A stretch of 7,009 nucleotides of DNA from assembly GCA_902773155.1 (NCBI GenBank), contig CACYDK010000065.1, positions 1-7,009 of the forward strand, in the 5' to 3' direction. Of this stretch, positions 5,639 through 7,009 are shown piece after piece (position 1 is the stretch's first letter; each line of letters starts with the position of its first letter). Made by a program: the position numbers and the translations under genes. The notes below the pieces were generated by a model. It did no database searches, was not told the DNA's origin, and saw only the letters and a program-made list of their open reading frames with translations. The DNA comes from an uncultured Ruminococcus sp. GTDB taxonomy: Bacteria; Bacillota; Clostridia; Oscillospirales; Acutalibacteraceae.

Positions 5639-5668
5639 TTGACATATTTTATCGCTTTTCGGTAATGC
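5639..5668 (+). promoter_or_regulatory. Possible promoter of the 142-aa protein gene
   Basis: A perfect TTGACA (5639-5644) lies in front of the gene. At 17-18 bases only weak -10 matches are found (GTAATG or TAATGC, 5662-5668), and a start there would leave a leader of roughly 12-15 bases. An activator or a different sigma factor could explain the weak -10; otherwise the box may be chance. Confidence 0.35.
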
Positions 5669-5687
5669 TAATTCAAGAGGTGATTTT

Positions 5688-6116
5688 ATGATTAACGACG
5701 AGCAGATGCTGCAGTTCATAATGAAAAACGCCGAGATGGGGTGTAGGGGGATAAACGACATAAAGCATTATTCCAACACAGCCGAAATCAGCAAGGCTCT
5801 TAAAACTCAGAACATCGAGTACGGACACATCTATCATAACGCGTATAATATGCTCAGGACCCGCAGAATGCACTCGAGGCATATAAACCCGGTGATCTCA
5901 TCGATGGCCAGGGCAAAAACAAAGCGCGAAATGGCTCTCGACAGTTCCGATTCGCACATAGCCGAGATGATGATCCAGGGCAACACGATGGGCGTTCAGA
6001 AAATAGCACGGCACATCCGTCAGTACGGCGGCTCAAGTCAAAGCGTGCGGAACCTCGCCGACAAGCTGATGTCGACCGAGCAGAACAATATCGAACAGAT
6101 GAAGGCTTTTCTGTAA
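5688..6116 (+). CDS. Uncharacterised helical protein, possibly ferritin-like, 142 aa
   Basis: No named function. The composition is that of a cytosolic all-helical protein with no signal peptide or membrane span. Apparent helices are about 4-20, 30-57, 66-82, 86-112 and 117-141. Recognisable blocks are AEMGCRGI (15-22), a long IAEMMIQGNTMGVQKIARHI (91-110) and the C-terminal STEQNNIEQMKAFL (129-142). From memory, similar EMG..GI, IAEMMIQG and NIEQMK.FL blocks recur in clostridial hypothetical proteins, but this has not been checked. Acidic and His residues at helix positions (E16, E44-x-x-H47, E93, E131) resemble the four-helix metal site of ferritin-like proteins; that is inference. AGAGGTG lies 5 bases before the ATG. 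It stands alone, divergent from the nitroreductase operon, and ends at a shared hairpin. Codon use looks like that of the neighbours. Confidence 0.8.
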   Translation: MINDEQMLQFIMKNAEMGCRGINDIKHYSNTAEISKALKTQNIEYGHIYHNAYNMLRTRRMHSRHINPVISSMARAKTKREMALDSSDSHIAEMMIQGNTMGVQKIARHIRQYGGSSQSVRNLADKLMSTEQNNIEQMKAFL

Positions 6117-6118
6117 GC

Positions 6119-6176
6119 AAAAAACCAAGGCTGTCGCAGAACGATAGAATTCTGTGACAGCCTGTTGTTGTTATTT
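6119..6176. terminator. Bidirectional terminator between convergent genes
   Basis: Arms at 6128-6141 (AGGCTGTCGCAGAA) and 6150-6163 (TTCTGTGACAGCCT) form a 14-bp stem with one G-U pair and an 8-base loop. On the plus strand GTTGTTGTTATTT follows. On the minus strand TTGG and then TTTTTT (6119-6124) follow. It can therefore end both the 142-aa protein gene and the acyltransferase gene. The plus-strand tail overlaps the acyltransferase stop codon at 6171-6173. Confidence 0.85.
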
Positions 6177-7009
6177 ATAAATCCTTTTGACTCCCGACTG
6201 GATCAGCTTAAACGGATAACCGAAGAATTTCAGCGAAAGCGCCGCCGTGACCGCCGCGGATACAAGTATGGCAACAGCAAACTCTAAGTAAGAAGTTATA
6301 CGCGCGTGAACAAGTCCGGTGTCGAAGACAAGCACTATCAAAAGCATATGCAGAACATAAATCTGGAGCGAGCGCTCTCCGATAAATGAGAAAAACAGCT
6401 TTCGGGACGGTAAAATGAGGATCAGCGCCGCTATCATCAGTATGCCTATCGCTATGGCTTCGAGCCTGAGCACGGAGCCCGAAAGCCGGCTGAGCCCGAG
6501 CTTAAAGTAACTGCTGTTACCGAAAAACAGATATCTCGAAAAAACATTGCGCTGAACGATCCATATTCCGGCCGAAGCCGCCGCGCACAATAATCCGACA
6601 GGTATACGAATGCGCGCTTTCAGCGAGCGTATTTTTTTGACCGTATCCGCGCTCAAATAATACCCCATAAAATAAAAGGGCGCAAAAACAAACAGTCTTG
6701 CGGCCGAAAGGTAGTTGCCGGCCGCTTTGTCAAAGCCTATAAGTACAGAAAAAGCCGTGAATACCAGCACTACAGGCAGCGCGGGAAGCTTTTCGATAAC
6801 AGGAGTTAACAGGTAGTATATAAAAACAGCCAAAAGATACCATAGCCCTCTGCACGGACGGAAGAAGGATAAATTTGCGACGTTTATTCCGAGTATCAGC
6901 TTAATTACTATAAAGAGCACCTGAAAAACCGCGTAATACGCGAACAGAGTCGCGGCTTTTTCAGCCCGTACCTTGCCGTTCTGACAGTAGCGCTTTGCCC
7001 AGAAGCCCG
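6171..7009 (-). CDS. Acyltransferase 3 family membrane protein, 5' end cut off by window
   Basis: Integral membrane O-acyltransferase of the acyltransferase-3 type (OafA, WecH and fucose 4-O-acetylase-like), which move acetyl groups to sugars of surface polymers or small molecules. The frame is open to the right edge. The first visible residues read GFWAKRYCQNG, like the SGF...K stretch after the first membrane helices of this family, so the true start lies beyond the window and the GTG at 6920 is not the start. About 278 codons are seen. The family-like block LWYLLAVFIYYLLTPVIEKL, then FYFMGYYL and near the C-terminus SLQIYVLHMLLIVLVFD, support the call. I count about eight hydrophobic segments, ending with a basic tail (KRIYK). 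The catalytic His near the N-terminus is outside the window, so activity cannot be judged. The acceptor is unknown. It ends at the shared 14-bp hairpin. Confidence 0.8.
   Translation of the reverse strand, partial: GFWAKRYCQNGKVRAEKAATLFAYYAVFQVLFIVIKLILGINVANLSFFRPCRGLWYLLAVFIYYLLTPVIEKLPALPVVLVFTAFSVLIGFDKAAGNYLSAARLFVFAPFYFMGYYLSADTVKKIRSLKARIRIPVGLLCAAASAGIWIVQRNVFSRYLFFGNSSYFKLGLSRLSGSVLRLEAIAIGILMIAALILILPSRKLFFSFIGERSLQIYVLHMLLIVLVFDTGLVHARITSYLEFAVAILVSAAVTAALSLKFFGYPFKLIQSGVKRIYK

Overview
The window looks like a chromosomal stretch of a low-to-mid GC Firmicute, most likely an anaerobic gut Clostridia member (Oscillospirales/Ruminococcaceae-like). The reasons are the Firmicutes-type class III fructose-1,6-bisphosphatase, a stand-alone PduL-type phosphotransacylase, strong AGGAGG-like ribosome sites, sigma-A-like promoters and small redox proteins typical of clostridia. 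This taxonomic call is inference from gene content; no marker gene is present.

Layout, left to right. (1) The 3' part of an ornithine cyclodeaminase/mu-crystallin family gene runs in from the left edge and ends in a long imperfect hairpin with a T-run. (2) A 365-base stretch without a conventional gene leads to a compact unit: a TTGACA/TAAAAT promoter with a small palindrome in its spacer, a 30-codon ORF for a single-membrane-span peptide, and a near-perfect intrinsic terminator. (3) fbp (class III, 629 aa, GTG start) follows on the same strand. (4) It converges on a minus-strand pduL-like gene across a shared hairpin. (5) pduL and a family 4 uracil-DNA glycosylase diverge from a mirror-symmetric pair of TATAAT boxes. 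(6) The glycosylase converges on a two-gene minus-strand operon: a nitroreductase followed, 3 nt later, by a C_GCAxxG_C_C family protein. (7) A 142-aa conserved-type helical protein of unknown function points right and converges, across a 14-bp hairpin, on (8) an acyltransferase-3 family membrane protein that runs off the right edge.

Most genes are single-gene units with their own signals, so there is no evident multi-gene pathway. Metabolically, fbp (gluconeogenesis) and pduL (acyl-CoA/acyl-phosphate exchange) are central carbon functions, the glycosylase is DNA repair, and the nitroreductase pair is a probable redox operon with unknown substrate. I see no tRNA, rRNA, CRISPR array, insertion sequence or phage gene. 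The least explained items are the 30-aa membrane peptide unit upstream of fbp, the symmetric divergent promoter, and the uncharacterised 142-aa protein. I see no convincing large undescribed system.
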